Below, piece after piece: positions 46,821 through 57,765 of a DNA stretch of 64,000 bases. Origin of the DNA: Bisporella sp. PMI_857 (Eukaryota; Ascomycota; Leotiomycetes; Helotiales; Helotiaceae); NCBI GenBank assembly GCA_021307315.1, contig JAJSPD010000020.1, positions 372,001-436,000 on the forward strand, read 5' to 3'. The stretch's first letter is position 1; each line of letters begins with the position of its first letter. Made by a program: the position numbers and the translations under genes. The notes under the pieces are model-generated. The model saw only the letters and a list, made by a program, of their open reading frames with translations, had not been told where the DNA came from and made no database searches.

Positions 46821-46993
46821 CAGTCAAACCTGGTTATATCGGAACTCGTTATATAAGAAACCTCTGTATATCGGAATGAACCTTGGATCCGCCGAGCTTT
46901 AGGTAGCTATAATGGACCTCGTTATATTGGGAACCTCTGTGTATCAGAAGGTTGGTCTGGCGCCGAGCATTCTGATATAACCAGGTTTGACTG
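46821..46993. mobile_element. Pogo/Tc1-mariner-type MITE
   Basis: A 173-bp non-coding element with perfect 20-bp terminal inverted repeats (CAGTCAAACCTGGTTATATC at the left, its reverse complement at the right). It has internal degenerate repeats of a CTCGTTATAT...AACCTCTGT unit. The CAGT terminus and a TA on the left flank fit pogo/Fot1-like TA-target insertion; the right-flank TA is changed to TG. It carries no transposase, so a related full-length element elsewhere would be needed to move it. Confidence 0.75.
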
Positions 46994-47193
46994 TGCTACA
47001 ACGAATCCAGAATAAGCCACAGAAAAGCCCCATACAAACGAATACAATTAAGGTTCAACAAAATAGGTTTCTAACAGATCCTACATCCCCATGTTCCCTC
47101 CCCGGCCTGGAAGCCAAGAAAAGGGAAATTAAGGATGACTTGGAAATTTTGGTAAGAGATGATGAGCTCGTGAAATGGGCTCTCTCCAAAAGC

Positions 47194-47640
47194 ATGAGCC
47201 CAGTCCCATCATACCACCACCTCATAGCCCAGCGTGACAACCAAGCACTAGCGGACAAAGTCCAGGTCTCGCAACGCATGTTCATCAGGCTCAGGAGCGA
47301 GTATTTTTCTCTCATCAATGAGCTAGCGACTAAGCAAACGAATAAGGTTGACTGGGGCCTTCGGCTCGACGGAATTGCTATGGTTAAGTATTTCGATGGA
47401 TCCTGGATGGTGCTGATTGGAGGGTTGGCCTGGAGAGAAGCGGCGGAGTGGTTGGCGGGCGTGGGGAAGTGCGAGATGGAGAGCGTGCTTGTTAAGATCA
47501 AGGAGTGGATTAGCGAGACGAAGCGTAGAAGGCTGGAGGAGGGTGAGCGCACAGGTGGGGGAGAGGATGAACGAGGAAAAGAGGCAGGGTTATTGGGAGT
47601 CGGGCGAGAAGCTTTGGTGAGTCTTTGGATCTTGCGCTGA
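47194..47640 (+). CDS. Hypothetical protein, start uncertain, next to the MITE
   Basis: The frame is open from inside the right end of the MITE (46987) to 47640; the first ATG in it is at 47194, giving 148 aa. The protein is helical and charged, with no signal or membrane segment and no recognised family. Readable stretches include MFIRLRSEYFSLINELATK and WMVLIGGLAWREAAEWLAG. The 3' end has a possible donor (GCTTTG-GTGAGT at about 47615), so a further exon may exist. The upstream ATG frame at 46711 is in the same frame but is separated by a stop inside the MITE. Confidence 0.35.
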   Translation: MSPVPSYHHLIAQRDNQALADKVQVSQRMFIRLRSEYFSLINELATKQTNKVDWGLRLDGIAMVKYFDGSWMVLIGGLAWREAAEWLAGVGKCEMESVLVKIKEWISETKRRRLEEGERTGGGEDERGKEAGLLGVGREALVSLWILR

Positions 47641-49813
47641 ATGCTATGCCTTTCGCGTCTCCCTTCTTCGTATGGACCATGGCCAAGCTATACCGATCGA
47701 CTCCTGGGTAATGAGCTCTTCGAGACTTCCAGGTGAGGAGGCCATCACTGATGTGAACCCGGTGATTCTACCAAGGCGGCTTTAATATCCAATCCAGAGT
47801 TTCTAACGACGATCTATACATAGCTTTGAAGTATAATTCATGTATCTTGATGTCTCCATGATACTATTACTATTACCTGTGCGAAGGGATCGCAGAATTA
47901 CAAAGTCTTGACTTGTTCAGCTCCTATCATTCACTTGAATTGCATCGCAAAGCTTACTCCTTAGTACATCGGAAATGGCTATGGTATATTTGTAGTAAGA
48001 GTATAGCAGTAAAGTCGTTCTTCAAAGAATAAAAGGCTACACACGGGCCACTTATTGGCTCTTCGGTATTCTTGAGCCGTAGTAACTACCCTATTTCGTA
48101 TTTTCTTTGAAAAGCGATTTATTCATTCCGCTCAAAATAAGTCATATCGTGCCATACCGCTATGGATCTTTTGGGCAGAAGGTATACCGCTCTGAACGAT
48201 GATCTATCGAAACATACTCGGCGATCACTTAATAGCAGGGCCGTCGATCAGAAGCCCTAGGCCGGGCACGGCACCACCTGACCCTCGCCGATCCCTCCTT
48301 GCCGATCCTCGAATGGCATCAAACTATCGTCTGCTTCGCGCACGATGTCTCACAGATGGTGTTAAGGCAGTGAAAAGATTGTGCTCTGCTGAATCGCGTC
48401 GTCCGGTACTTGCCGGTTGATCGACACCCCTTTTTGCGAGTGGCGTTCCCTCTGAATCTTATCGGCAGATTCATGGACATCACTAGACGCAAATCTTGCC
48501 AAAGGGTGAGGTTGATAAATCGTTCTTTCATATGATGGGTTCTCTTTCTCCTCATTCCGTGGAATTGTCACGGGTCAGGTAAGTCATTTACTATCTGGGT
48601 ATTCATGATCAAGGGCCACAAGAGCTAGGCTCGTGTCTAAGTTTTCCGGTACTCGCCGTTGCACGTCTTACTAGAAGCTTTGCTTTTCTTGTGAACTAGG
48701 TCAAAGTTCATCTCAAGACGGGCTGTTTTAAGATCGTGAACATATATTCTACTTTCTCTCTCTGCTTTTGGTCACGTACAGAGTCTTGACGGGCAGCAGT
48801 ATATTCGAGCACGTAGCGAGACAACTTTGTTAATGAGCATACTATCGAGCATGAGTGATGTCGGTAGAACAGAAGATGAAAATATTATTGAAGCGGCCCT
48901 AGGCACTTGTTTCGCATCCCATGATCTCCATTCTGTTGGCACACATATTCCTCTCTAGGAAGGAGTTTCACTATCTGTAGACGTATCTTTGGAGAGAGAC
49001 TCCCCGCTTGATCAAACTCAACTTTTCTCATATGCTGCTATTCGTTATATCTGACACGCCAGTGGTCACCAAATTGTAGCCGAACAGAAAGTATCTCGGC
49101 AAAGAGAAAGTGTAACAACGCAGCAATTTGATATATCATATACTTGTCCTTTTGCTTGATTTTGTGCAATTCATGATGCTGATCTAAGTGTACTTAGGGT
49201 AATGCATGGACCGAATGTTGCAACCTTCAAAATGGGACCCGAAACATGTAGTTCATCCCATGGTTCACATGGAGTCACGGCATTATATTATCTGATGGAC
49301 TCTACCTAGTTTCGCGTCTCTTAATTTCTACATGCGCTTTAGATTGCTTCTGAGAAGCCGTTCAAAGGTTGACCACTCACTTGAAACTTACTTATAAGAT
49401 CGTTTGTAAAATCTACCATAACTTGTTAAAATATTTGCTATGTAAGCTTTCTCTCATTCAGCAATATCGCTGATCATTTAGATAGGACGCTCTTATGCAC
49501 CATTCTAATTTCTCATGCAAGTATCATTTTTTCACATTTACACAGATTCGTTAACTGTAGGTTCTTGTAGGTATAACATGAAGCAGTATCCAATTTTCCT
49601 AGCTGATTGCTAAGTTCATCAAATTCCTTGGAGATACTTATTTGGCAGATTCTCTCCCGAAATTCCGCATCATTCGAATCCGCACGATTATCACTTTCAT
49701 AATCAGTTAATTTATAGTCAGATTTCAGGCATGGACTCGGCTTTGATTATATATTACACAAATGACGGCCAACTCACAACCCCCCCAAAAACGACGCATC
49801 TCAAACCCCCGCT
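47641..49813. other. Gene-poor AT-rich stretch
   Basis: No open frame with motif or ATG start of useful length. Possibly decayed repeats. Confidence 0.5.
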
Positions 49814-50308
49814 TTACATTAACTGCAGGTAATAGTTAGGCTTCCTCGTAAGTGGCTTGAAGTCACCACAATATACCCGCAGTAATATGCATATAGGCAC
49901 ATCCAGCCGCTTCCGGGCCAAAGTTGAGATTGCAGAGGCGATCTGATGTTCGTAATGGTTGGTAAGGGGGAGAATGCTTGTTTTAACCCATGATAGCTGC
50001 AAATATTGCCCCGTTATATTTCCATGCGTAGGTCGATCCACCATTTGGTGCGAGTCTAAGATGAAAATTTGGGGTTCATCGGCAGTTACACACGACGGGT
50101 AGTACAGTCGGAGATGGGGTAATTCTACCCAACTTGCATCTAACAAATCCATGCGCGTCGCGCAGTTCGCGGTTGGTTGTACAAGCATAAAGTATGTCTG
50201 ATTCGCTAAGGAATTTATGCTACACAAGAGATATACTGCCGATAACAGGTGTTCGAGGCTGGGAATGTGAAATTTGAGAAAAATGTTCCAACTTCCCAAT
50301 ATTCCCAA
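49814..50308 (-). pseudogene. Coding-like fragment of an unrecognised gene
   Basis: A 164-codon minus frame without an ATG start (opens TTG). Its composition is protein-like throughout: SLEHLLSAVYLLCSIN, LPHLRLYYPSC, PQIFILDSHQMVDRPTH, SWVKTSILPLTNHYEHQIAS, and a terminal VYCGDFKPLTRK. The 5' part could not be found upstream, so it is either the last exon of a spliced gene or a truncated relic. No family is recognised. Confidence 0.35.
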
Positions 50309-50759
50309 GCTGAGTGCTCTTTTATTGGATGTGAATATGGACTTGCTTTTTGTAATTCTCCAACAAAACCCCTGCAGTTAGGGTAACGCAACAGGAGCTA
50401 GGATGAGCCAGATATGGGTTCTTCCACGAACAACGGATGAGCTACAGAGTGTTGGTAGAGTCTGGGATACACATTTAAAGTGTTCTCTTATCGTGTAACA
50501 AAGAGGCATTCAGGTCGTTCATTCTCTCACCTAATCTTGATATCTGTGTTAGCCTTTCTATTTTTCAAACTATAAGAGACTTTAGAATTCTATATAACAC
50601 GTGAATTTCTCACAATTGCCGCAAAAGCCACGGCAAAGGCGTTTATAGCCTCAGAAAACAGTATCACCCTCCCGTCGCGGATGGAAACAGAGGACCTGAG
50701 TATGATGAAAATAGAGGCAAGCTGGAATTGGCGACATCATTATGTTTGCATTATGTCCC
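50309..50759. other. Intergenic, nothing recognised
   Basis: AT-rich DNA between two relics; no motif-bearing frame. Confidence 0.4.
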
Positions 50760-51515
50760 AAGGTTTTGTTGCCTCTTTTGATACCTTTATTAACTCCAAT
50801 GCCTGCCAAACATAACAAATGATATCAAGATCTCTAGCACTAGGTTTTAATAGATTAAGTCCGCCTATATGCTAAGTTTTGGAGCTGCAGTTCCGCTGTA
50901 GGTGAATATAAGTAATGTGTTTCGGAGAAGAGCGATCCTCATTCTCACGAGTGCTACTTTCTTAGTCGGAACGTTTACAGGAGCTTTGGTAAAGAATTCT
51001 TCTGCTCTTATTGGAGGGCGAGTAGTACAAGGCATAGGCGGAGGAGGCTTGATCGTTTTGACTAATATCTGCGTTGGAGATTTGTTTGACGTGCGGTAAT
51101 GCCAGCCCCTTCTGTTTCAAGGAGTTCTGGAGCATATTGCGACTTACTAAAATTATCTGCGGGGAGCGCGGACTCTATTTTTGTATTGTGGGAGCAGTGA
51201 TTGCTATTGCTTCTGCAGCGGGGCCAACCACGGGAGGCACATTGGCTCAAACTGCGAGCTGGAGGTGGTGCTTTTGGATTCTGAGTAAACTTGTAGCAGA
51301 CCATTGTCAGAGTGATACTAATAAAATTAGTACCACTCAACGTTCTCTCATTTGTAGTTCGTATAATACTCTTCAGGCTTGAATCACCAAATATCGTACT
51401 CTTTATATGGCTCAGGAAGGTGGGTTAACTCGGACTTACGACAATTATAGCTGCAACATTACTGTTGCTTATTGGATTACAGCTTGGAATATCATGCCAG
51501 TAGAATACTTGGTAT
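50760..51515 (+). pseudogene. Decayed MFS (DHA-type) drug-efflux transporter
   Basis: Fragments of a major facilitator protein follow in order: FVASFDTFINSNA, SFGAAVPL, RRRAILILTSATFLVG, GGRVVQGIGGGGLIVLTNICVGDLFDVR (motif C-like region), ERGLYFCIVGAVIAIASAAGPTTGGTL, then ASWRWCFWI and LLLLIGLQLGI. A TAG at 50899-50901 replaces the expected Trp after AAVPL, and frames change near 51100 and 51290. Only TM segments 2-7 or so are present; the C-terminal half is absent. The changes seen are mostly of the G-to-A/C-to-T kind. It is not functional. Confidence 0.7.
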
Positions 51516-53918
51516 CAATTATGAGAATACCCAAGGCTGCAATATGTATTAGCTTTAAGATGCTCCACTTTTACTCTGTGTAGAGACCATAAGCTGAAGC
51601 ATACAAACAAGATTCCCGTCAGAATCTCGGATTGTTCGTCTCCTCGAGATAAGATATTTTTTGCGTAGTCACTAAGCCTATCCTTTTCCTCCAAATCATC
51701 ACCGCAGAAGCCACTGTCGAGCTCAACCTCCACAGCCATTGTATTCTGATAAATATTCTATTTCGCCATTGTAATCATGAGATTCGTGTTTGTATCGATA
51801 ACTTTCAAGAACGTGGCGTTAGGATCTTGGGTTTTCATAGAAAACATACGTGAAGCGCCCGACTGCCCTTCCTTATGGCGTGTCATGCGCAGGAAGTGCG
51901 GCATCAATGTAGAGATGTTCGTGAGCAAAGGTCAAACTCAAAAATCTTAAATGTGCGCGCCATGTCTTTAGTGAATGATAGTTCAAGTTTGAGGGACATC
52001 GCGATTATTGATCGTTATTGTCGGGAGACTTAGAAAGAATTTAACATAAAAACCGTTATTCTATAAGCATTGAGGTAGAGATTGCAAGAAGCAAACGAAA
52101 GGAGACGAGTAGAGTTTCGTCAAGAAAATATGATTGCAACAAGAAGGGTTCAGCCCCATGAACCAGTACGCCTCATTAGGCGAGGAGCGCTGGAACTTTA
52201 CTACTCCATTCCGCTCCACCAAATATATCTTCATTATATCTTCATTATTGCTACTAGCAAGATGTTACAACATTCCGTAAGTAGTATCACTAGTGTTTTG
52301 CAACACGGAAATCTCAAAACTACACATGAGAATATTTGAGAACTCAAGAATACTACCTAATGCTGTAGCATTCTCACTGTACTGCGCTGAGACCGTTTTT
52401 GATTGCCAAATTACCGTTCTATGAGCTGAAGAGTTAATGCCGACTTCACCCACGGCCCATTCTTTCTTTTTTAGCCCGTCGCTACTGCCGTATGACCTAT
52501 ATATTTGTTCCGCCAGGCACTTAGGCGTTCTCTGTTTGGCTGTGCACTTTCATCAACCACCTAAGGCATCTTCTTGACCCAAAGAAAGCTGAGCCTATTT
52601 GCAGAATAATTTGACCAATGTTGCTAGGATCATAAAACCATCAGGACCATGTCCGTCATATTTAGTAACTTCATGCTCATCCTCATTCTCTTCACGTATT
52701 CAGTTATTATCACTATCTCCAACTCAGTCCTTAACTACCTTATTGCTAGGCTGAATCTCAACTCCATCCCTAATTCGATCTCCTATTGCTTACTGAACGA
52801 CACCTAATATAGCTTGAAACCAGTTTCTAGACTTGCTGCTATTGGGCTTTGGCTTGTTGGATAAAGCAGGAGTATGTACTCCGCACATGAAGTTGTTAAT
52901 AAATTCGTAGCAGAGCTGGAAGACCAAGCTTATTAAATTTATGATTATTTAACATTCACCTGAGATTGTTATCAAAGATTTAAAGGAAATACATGCATGC
53001 AAGGCTAGAATCCTTTCATAATGGCGACTAATTCCTTTTTAACCCCTAATCTCAATCTTTGTTATTTGGTTCTTTCCTGCCTGTTTGTCTAACAGACCCC
53101 CCTCATATCTCTTAGAATCTTCTTAGCTTTACGGGCAAAGATGACCTTTTTACAAAATTTCTAAATCGAGTATAATGACTGGAGTAGATAGGTTGACCTG
53201 CAGCAGATGATAGCAATCACGCAGATTATAAAGACGATAAACAATTTGAGGGAAGTACAGCTCATAAGCTATGCCAGTCTCTGGACATGCTTGACTGGTT
53301 TCAAAAGTTGACGTTGAGAACTGGAGCTGGAGCCGGTCGATCAGCTGTACCTCTTAGATATACATCGACAAGAACAGACGCATATTGCATCTCATTACTA
53401 ACTAAAAAGTTCCAGAATTAGTGATGTGTTATTAATTACATATATGTCCTGATTATACACTTGGCTTGCAAATTCTGCTAGGCAATAGCATTTATCTCTG
53501 ATGGCAAAACCCTGCAAAAAAAAAAAAAGAAAAGATATCTGCAATGAGAGAATTGACGATGGCTTGTGCGAAGCATGTAGAATGCGTTGTAGCTCGGTGA
53601 GGGGGCTTCATCAAAGAGATTTCCGCATCCTTTCCTTAAGGTAGGAATTGTCACAAAGGCGAAATATCAAATATTTCCAACGATATTAATAAGGTCAGCA
53701 TGAGCATTGAACTATGTGACGCGTTCATAAAGACAAGGCTGTGGCAAAATGGTGAAAGGGTTTAAAGCTTCTAAAAGAGGAAGCCGCCTCTCTCGCGCAG
53801 CCGAGACTCGCCGTGTCATGCCAACACTCCCGCCAATATAACCACATCCTCACAGTTTCCATTGTCACTCCTCAGCGCCTGCAGACCAGAACCTTCGGAG
53901 CGCGTGGAAGTAAAGAAA
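51516..53918. other. AT-rich gene-poor stretch with an A13 tract
   Basis: A 74-codon ATG frame on the minus strand (51515-51739) has no motif. An A13 run is at 53516-53528. The rest is low in open frames and may be decayed repeats. Confidence 0.5.
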
Positions 53919-55139
53919 ATGAGTCAATCCAACAGTATCGGAGGTGCTCGAGGAGGTAAGGGAGAGATCAGAGTAAGTCTCTCCCACTGAGCGCCTATGC
54001 GACGTGGAGGTTCAATAAAGGATGCAAAGCTGAATTCATAACACAGGAGGTCTTTGTTGACAATCGTGGCTTCATCCACTTGGACGACGCTGTATACGTC
54101 AAGGTTGATGAGAGCATGAGCGCGTTCTTGAAAAAGGTGCAACCCGAATACAACAACACATCTAGAGTCGAGATACTGACCACAATGACAGTTGTCCGCG
54201 CCTTTCATGGCAAGTGCTGAGGCCACGGGTCCAACTACGCCAGCTTCAATCATGCCTAATAGAGTCTCCGATTCCGTCCCCATCATCAAGCCAACTGGTG
54301 AGCCTGCTCCATCAATTAGTCCAGATGTCCTGAAATCGATTGTCACTGAGAGCATGAAGGCGACTGGCACAATCACCAACGCTACAATTTCTTACGATAG
54401 CCACAAGCCTCGAAGCCCTTATGCCGTACACAACCTGAACGCCTCATATACTTCTTCCAAGGATATCAACGACACCAAGACCTACGATAATTGTAAGCAA
54501 GATGGGCCATATGTCGTACGTAGCCTAAATGTCCCATTTCTTCCAAAAGGACCAGAGTCTCCATGTAATTGTAGTGTTTCTTCCGATGGCAATGATAAGG
54601 AGTGGATTGGTATTTCCTACAGACCTAGCCCACAAGGCTCCCGAGGAACGGCGCCCAAGATTGATATCGCAGATGGAGTAAATGGGACAAGCGGAGCAAG
54701 CGATGCAAACAATGGGTTGATTCAATATGATGTGGATGACCTACTTGCTCTTCGACCTCAAGCGGCAATCTCCCGGAACAAGGTCGACACTGTCAACGAG
54801 TTCAACAAGGAGTGGGTCTACAACCCTGCGCCTCCAGTCAACTATCATCGTTCACTGTCTGCACACCCAACTGCTAAAAACCCGGCCGAAAAGCCTCTCA
54901 CAAAGCCAGTCATCTTGCCTATTACAAAGACATGTGAAGCTCCAGAGTGCCTTCCATCGGAGCCAAAGGGAATCGCTCCCTCTCTGCCAGCGCCTGTCAT
55001 TTCCTCTCTTCCCAAGTCATTCACAGCCCAAGAAAACATCAATCCCAAGGTTCAGGTTGAAAGCGCCTGCTTGGTCTGCGGCGACTTGTATCACACAATT
55101 GACAACTGCTACTGGCGCAAGAAAATCCAAAATCTTTGA
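53919..55139 (+). CDS. Hypothetical protein with C-terminal CCHC zinc knuckle, 3 exons
   Basis: A 363-aa model with exons 53919-53972, 54047-54136 and 54192-55139. Intron 1 (donor GTAAGT, acceptor ACACAG) is good. Intron 2 (54137-54191) has a sound branch and acceptor (ATACTGACC...GACAG) but a weak GTGCAA donor. It is needed because the main frame has a stop just upstream of 54192. The N-terminus includes EVFVDNRGFIHLDDAVYV. The middle is Ser/Pro/Asn-rich and probably disordered. The end carries CLVCGDLYHTIDNC, a Cys-x2-Cys-x4-His-x4-Cys knuckle that usually binds single-stranded nucleic acid. No retroelement reverse transcriptase is nearby, so a gag origin is unlikely. Function unknown. Confidence 0.6.
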
Positions 55140-56272
55140 TGCACTCTTGACTCGTAAAGGTAAGCAGGAAAATCGTGTCTGGACTTCAAGACCCCGACCA
55201 TTAACAAAAGACACGGGAACAATGCTAACAATACAACAGATAAGCGACGACAACGTTCTTATAGGCTTGACATGAGGGAACCCATGAGAGAACCCATGAG
55301 ATACCGGGATGTAATTGCATGTTTGGTGTTTATTATCGTACCGGAACGACGGATTGATGATGCAGATGTATTTAAATGGGATGTAACAAGCAAAAATGGT
55401 ACCAGGGGCTTTACGAATTGACCGTCTTACATCTGCTAATATCTTGTGACCGTTGATGACTGAATCGCGAGAGGATACTAATTCCTTGGCATGGATTTAT
55501 CGGATTTTTGAGCCAAACTTCCAGTTCAGCGCATCTGCATTATTCATCCCTTACTTCCCCATTGCAATTTTGAAACCGATCCGTCTGGACTTTCGGCAAC
55601 GGCTTGTTTTTATGTTCCGTTCACAGATATAGCATCGAAAATAAGTGTTTTAGAACGTCGATCCATCAATAAGTAAGTAATGGTAATGTGCTTTCAAATC
55701 CATGACCATGGCGGGAACTGACGGCTATTTGAATTGGCTGGGGGGATAAACAGAGCCGCCAAGAAGGGTAAACTCAGGTTGATTTATTGTTACCACCCCG
55801 GATCCTCAAAGTCCTCCGGGTTGCTTAGCCTCAACTTAGCCAAGGCCGTCTCCAAGATCTACCAGCGCGAATCATATTCTCTGAAATAAGCCAGTCGCAG
55901 ATTTAACCACTGACGAAAGCGGATAGACGATGCATCAAGATGCAGCTCGTATGTACTTTAAAGGTCACTCTCAAGGTCACGGAATTCTCGGCCTTTCTTC
56001 CCACGAGACGAGGTACCACTAGGAATTGCGAATCCCTTCGGACGCAAGGGAAGTCTCCCGGTACTTTATATGAAGGATGGGGTAATCCCTAAATATGCTA
56101 CTTTCCCACCTCTGCTGTCGCGGTTCCTTCATGTTCCGCTGAATTGCGTTTGCGACTCTGCGAAACGAAGAAAAGAAAAGAAAAGAAAAGAAAGGAGTGG
56201 CCGTGGTCGCCGAAAGCGGTGCAAACAAAGCAAGTATGCATTCCAACTCACTAAAACAAACATAAGAGAGTC
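55140..56272. other. Intergenic with a GAAAA microsatellite
   Basis: No gene. A (GAAAA)4 tract at 56170-56194 lies about 80 bp upstream of the PH-domain gene, in its probable 5' leader or core promoter. Confidence 0.55.
56170..56194 (+). repeat. GAAAA microsatellite
   Basis: Four exact GAAAA units plus a partial fifth, purine-only on the plus strand. Confidence 0.9.
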
Positions 56273-57540
56273 ATGGTATCCTTCGCCCATCGCAATGGCA
56301 CCAATATGGATGCCTCTCACTCCTCCCTAACGATTCCGTATTCGGATGAATCAGGTCGAACGTCAATGGAGGACCCAGTTGAGGATGCCGCATTGCAGAG
56401 CCAGACACGCCCCGAAGACGATCCGCTTCTGTCCTCGGCAATATTGCGGCATAAGTTCAATGTGCAGCCACGAGAAGATGAGGGCAGGGAGACGCTGCCA
56501 GCCTATTCTTCTGCGATCTCGTTATGCAATGTCTTCTTGCACAAGAAGGAGCTTGAGGGTGCCGTGCACAAAGCGCAGGATAGGTCATGGCACAAGGTGT
56601 CTGTGTTCCTGCAAGGTACGGCGTTGACGCTGCATGCATACAAGAGTGGTAGCATGCTCTCTAGCTGGGGAAAGGATGCTGCAGATCGAGTGGTGGAGTC
56701 AAAGATGGGAGGCTTCTTGAAAAGTTACAATCTCCAGCATGCAGATGTGGGAGTTGCGGCAGATTATTACAAGTATGCACTCCCCCCTCTTCCCGTGAAG
56801 GCGTATGCTAACAGTTATGAAGAAAGAAATATGTGATCCGTGTTCGAGCCGAAACAGACCAATTCCTCCTTTCCTGCTCCAGGATTGAGACCTTTGTTAT
56901 CTGGTTACAGTCTCTCTTTGCTGCTATCGACCTTGCGCCTCCACTAGACGACCGAGAGATACCGAAAGATATATCCATACCGCAGCCGAGAAGGAGAAGC
57001 ACAAGAGAAACATGTGTGCGATTTGCAGGAGACGTGAATAATGAGGCGTTGATAAGAGACCAAATCCAGCTTATGCAAAGGCATTACCCGCACCTCGTAC
57101 CGCAATCTACAGCCTCCTCGCCGTCAAGCTCTTCTACCACACTCTCCAACCCTTCTCCCGCTTCCTCTTCGCCACGTCCCTACGTCAGGCGTCCAAGGAC
57201 CGCACCTACCCTCTCTCAATCCACTGTTTCATCTCGCTCTACACGTCAGCAATCTCTCTCCTCCTCGTCGGATGCATCAAATCCCTCAATCAACGAGGAA
57301 GGAAAATGGCAACCTCGACATCACTGGTCAGCAAGTTATGACATGATGTATGCGAAACGATGTATGGCGACGCTGACACACCGGTCACCTCGGAAAACAG
57401 ATTTTGTGATCGCAAAGGGAAAGCGGTGGCTTGTCGATTGGAAGACAGGAGGGATGACGAGAGTGGAACCGCCGGGGTATGGAGAGGTCGTGGAAAAGGG
57501 AGTCGAGGCGCCTGTGGAGCAGGTGGAAGAGGGAAGATAG
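56273..57540 (+). CDS. Pleckstrin-homology (PH) domain protein, 2 exons
   Basis: A 405-aa protein. Exons are 56273-56772 and 56823-57540; the 50-bp intron (donor GTATGC, branch GCTAAC) lies inside the PH domain and joins DYYK to KKYVIRVR. The spectrin-type PH domain spans about residues 83-220: CNVFLHKKELEG, SWHKVSVFLQGTALTLHAY, YVIRVRAETDQFLLSC and the terminal helix TFVIWLQSLFAAID with the conserved Trp. It probably binds phosphoinositides or a protein partner at membranes. A Ser-rich low-complexity linker (about 275-340) and a C-terminal region with KGKRWLVDWKTGG follow. No GTPase-regulatory domain is fused. Target and pathway are unknown. Confidence 0.8.
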
Positions 57541-57765
57541 GATGAAATGAAACGCAATGGAATAGAGGTAGATAGGAAAAAGAGGAGTTCTTGCGGGGCA
57601 TTTTTAAGATGGGGGAGCATGAATATGGCGTATGGGATTATGTATTGTAGTAGATTTATTGTAGAATTGACCTTGACCTAAAGGACTAGTGTCAATTGCC
57701 CATAAATGATGCGTCTGCGGGCAGTGTTTCAAGCGTTTGAGCCCTTCGCTACAAATGAGATGACT

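Noticed and set aside
53924..54379. 151-codon open frame on the minus strand
   Set aside because: It overlaps the start of the CCHC-protein gene and has no motif; its composition reflects the opposite strand.
57290..57620. Minus-strand frames opposite the PH-domain gene 3' end
   Set aside because: Antisense shadows of coding sequence.
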